Assembly: GCF_002899945.2 (NCBI RefSeq)
Contig: NZ_PPEG02000005.1
Span: 1 to 64,000, forward strand
Reading direction: 5' to 3'
Source of the DNA: Chryseobacterium viscerum
GTDB lineage: Bacteria > Bacteroidota > Bacteroidia > Flavobacteriales > Weeksellaceae
DNA length: 64,000 nucleotides
Shown: in pieces, positions 60,360-64,000 of the stretch
How the letters are laid out: each line of letters opens with the position of its first letter
Position numbering within the stretch: the stretch's first letter is position 1
Notes under the pieces: model-generated
The model's database searches: none
What the model was told of the DNA's origin: nothing
Seen by the model: the letters and a program-made list of their open reading frames with translations, nothing else
Position numbers and translations under genes: made by a program

Positions 60360-61106
60360 TTACAAAGTCATACCACCATCTATGATAATCTCAGTGCCGG
60401 TCATATAGCTTGAAACAGTATCATCAGAAAAATGAACAACCAATTTTGCAACGTCTTCTGCTGTTCCTATTTTTTTTAGAGGGATTGTATTAATCATCCA
60501 TTCATTAATTCCTTCCAACGTTTTTTCATCTAAGCCGGCCTTATTCATAATTTCAGTTTTTATAGGACCGGGACTTATCATATTCACTCTGATTTTTCTT
60601 GGAGCTAATTCTGCCGCTGCCGTTTTTGCAATAGAGTTCAACGCCGCTTTGCTTGCCTGATAAACAGAACTGTTCGGTTTATAAGTAGATGCTACAATAG
60701 AAGATAAGAATATGACAGAAGCTCCATCATTCAGTAAGGGGATGAATTTGTTTAAAGTAAAATAAGCCCCTCTGAAATTAATGTTCATCACCTGATCAAA
60801 ATTTTCGACGTCCATATTTTCAATAGAAGTCAAGCTTCCTGTAATTCCTGCGTTGATAAATAAAATATCAACCTTTACATGCTGATTTTCAACTTCTTTC
60901 TTTAGTAAATCAAGATCATCAAGATTCGCCTGATCTGCTACAAAGGGAATTGCTCCCAATTCTTTTGCCGCCTTTTCTACAGCTTCTTTTCGTCTTCCGG
61001 TGATGATCACGGTTGCTCCTTCTGAAATAAGTTCTTTTGCTGCAGCGAATCCGATTCCGCTGTTTCCGCCTGTTACAATAGCTAGTTTATGGGTTAATTT
61101 TTTCAT
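60360..61106 (-). CDS. Short-chain dehydrogenase/reductase
   Basis: 248 residues. Classical SDR motifs: VTGGNSGIGFAAAKEL (about 11), INAGITGS (NAG), SSIVASTYKPNSSVYQASKAAL (catalytic Ser, Tyr and Lys), SPGPIKTEI and the end YMTGTEIIIDGGMTL. It reduces or oxidises a small carbonyl or hydroxyl compound with NAD(P)H in the cytosol. Divergent from the HxlR gene across a region with operator-like repeats; such pairs are usually regulator and target. Confidence 0.9.
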   Translation of the reverse strand: MKKLTHKLAIVTGGNSGIGFAAAKELISEGATVIITGRRKEAVEKAAKELGAIPFVADQANLDDLDLLKKEVENQHVKVDILFINAGITGSLTSIENMDVENFDQVMNINFRGAYFTLNKFIPLLNDGASVIFLSSIVASTYKPNSSVYQASKAALNSIAKTAAAELAPRKIRVNMISPGPIKTEIMNKAGLDEKTLEGINEWMINTIPLKKIGTAEDVAKLVVHFSDDTVSSYMTGTEIIIDGGMTL

Positions 61107-61120
61107 TGTAAAATTTTTGA

Positions 61121-61201
61121 CAAAGTTATTTCAAAATGGTATACTTTTGTAACCAGTATCACAGAGTATACCAGTATAACGAATGATATCACTTAACTTT
61201 G
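61121..61201. promoter_or_regulatory. Divergent promoter/operator of SDR and HxlR genes
   Basis: -7 boxes TAACTTTG face both ways: minus strand 61121-61128 for the SDR and plus strand 61194-61201 for HxlR. Between them: inverted GGTATAC (61138-61144) / GTATACC (61166-61172), and direct repeats ACCAGTATCAC (61152) and ACCAGTATAAC (61170), 18 bp apart. These are likely HxlR binding sites. Confidence 0.6.
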
Positions 61202-61206
61202 CAGCT

Positions 61207-61542
61207 ATGGAAAGAGATCATACAGAAGAGCTTAGAGCCTTACAGGATACCCTTTATTTCATTGGAGGGAAATGGAGAATTCCTGTGATCAATTCACTTT
61301 GTAACGGGAACAGACGTTTCAGAGAAATTGAACGCAGTATTCCCGGGATTACCACCAGAATGCTTTCAAAGGAATTAAAAGATATGGAACTGAATAAACT
61401 TGTTAAACGAAATGTTTATCCTGAGACTCCTGTCTTAATTGAATATGAAGCCACAGATTATTGCAGAACTTTCGGAAACATCATTCAGGAAATGATCAAT
61501 TGGGGAAGAGAGCATAGGAGAGTGATTGTGGAGGATAGGTAG
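61207..61542 (+). CDS. HxlR-family transcriptional regulator
   Basis: 111 residues from ATG 61207 (MERDHTEELRALQDTLYFIGGKWRIPVINSLCNGNRRFREIERSIPGITTRML); an upstream in-frame ATG (61183) would lie before the -7 box. The HTH_HxlR features are GGKWRIPVINSL, RFxEIERSIPGIT..MLSKELKDMELNKLVKR and YEATDYCRTF. Small winged-helix regulators of this family respond to aldehydes, quinones or disulfide stress through Cys (Cys in NSLC near 31). Probably represses the SDR gene. Confidence 0.85.
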   Translation: MERDHTEELRALQDTLYFIGGKWRIPVINSLCNGNRRFREIERSIPGITTRMLSKELKDMELNKLVKRNVYPETPVLIEYEATDYCRTFGNIIQEMINWGREHRRVIVEDR

Positions 61543-61612
61543 TGAGAGGTTGCAGATATTAGTTTGCAGGTTATAGTAATGCGTAGACCTTGATTAATAA
61601 GTATGTGCTCAA

Positions 61613-61668
61613 TATTCCTCTCCTCTGGAGGGGTGGCAAAAATTCAAAGAATTTTTGACGGGGTGGTT
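61613..61668. repeat. Solitary compound hairpin of the DUF559 unit type, copy S2
   Basis: ATTCCTCTCC-TCT-GGAGGGG, TGGCAAAAATTC-AAA-GAATTTTTG, ACGGGGTGGTT; nearly the same as S1 and preceded by TATGTGCTC. It lies between the HxlR stop (61542) and the icd terminator. Confidence 0.75.
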
Positions 61669-61682
61669 TTATTAGCCACAAA

Positions 61683-61708
61683 AAAAGCCCCTTAAAAAAG
61701 GAGCTTTT
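61683..61708 (-). terminator. icd terminator
   Basis: Stem with AAAAGC..CCTT / AAGG..GCTTTT (one mismatch), loop AAAA, and a T-rich minus-strand tail, 22 nt after the icd stop. Confidence 0.65.
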
Positions 61709-61729
61709 AATTTATATCAAAACGAACAA

Positions 61730-64000
<2,271 letters not shown>

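Overview
The window is AT-rich, tightly packed chromosomal DNA of a Bacteroidota bacterium, very probably a Chryseobacterium or a close relative (Flavobacteriia, Weeksellaceae). Evidence: recurrent TAnnTTTG (-7) promoter boxes, few Shine-Dalgarno sequences, monomeric NADP isocitrate dehydrogenase, a PER/CIA-like class A beta-lactamase, a Bacteroidota-type Rhs tip, the GG-leader peptide style KLSNRELKTVQGG, and several families of short palindromic repeats. No tRNA, rRNA or CRISPR array was seen.

Layout. 0-4 kb is accessory: the end of an IS3-like element, a truncated Rhs protein with a papain-like (LRAT/NlpC-type) toxin tip and an overlapping lipoprotein that may be its immunity partner, a CocE-type hydrolase and a 46-residue GG-leader peptide. 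4-16 kb holds purB, secreted proteins of unknown role, a serine hydrolase followed by decayed copies of itself, purL, an orphan barstar and small enzymes. 16-24 kb has dnaN, an M23 peptidase, an AraC regulator with a DUF417 membrane protein, and pheT. 24-31 kb is mostly minus strand: 3-hydroxyacyl-CoA dehydrogenase, class A beta-lactamase, GH5 glycosidase, Gfo/Idh/MocA oxidoreductase. 31-38 kb has pcm, a hydroxyacid dehydrogenase, a DUF559 endonuclease gene framed by compound hairpins, hutU and a Crp-like gene. 38-41 kb holds three paralogues that join a Cys-rich CHENW domain to a TonB-plug-like tail. 42-51 kb has tpx, gapN, two ECF sigma/membrane-protein modules, an S41 peptidase and an MBL hydrolase. 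51-64 kb holds regulator-enzyme pairs (AraC with aldo/keto reductase; HxlR with SDR), a Tat-exported MBL protein, DUF1223-DoxX, a LytS/LytTR two-component pair, a P460-type haem operon and icd.

How the parts fit. Housekeeping genes (purB, purL, dnaN, pheT, pcm, icd, gapN) are separated by accessory modules and by intergenic palindromes. The repeats fall into at least four families. One (about 542 bp) carries a DUF559 endonuclease gene between inverted compound hairpins, and single-ended copies of the hairpin lie 21 and 27 kb away. Another carries a promoter-like box upstream of both purB and the M23 gene. A third has GAACCATTAAGAAT ends. A fourth is a pair of short stems whose bases co-vary between copies. 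Several regulators (AraC, HxlR) and pcm have a -7 box only 4-5 nt before the ATG, which suggests leaderless mRNAs.

Limits: all family assignments come from reading motifs by eye; no database search was run.
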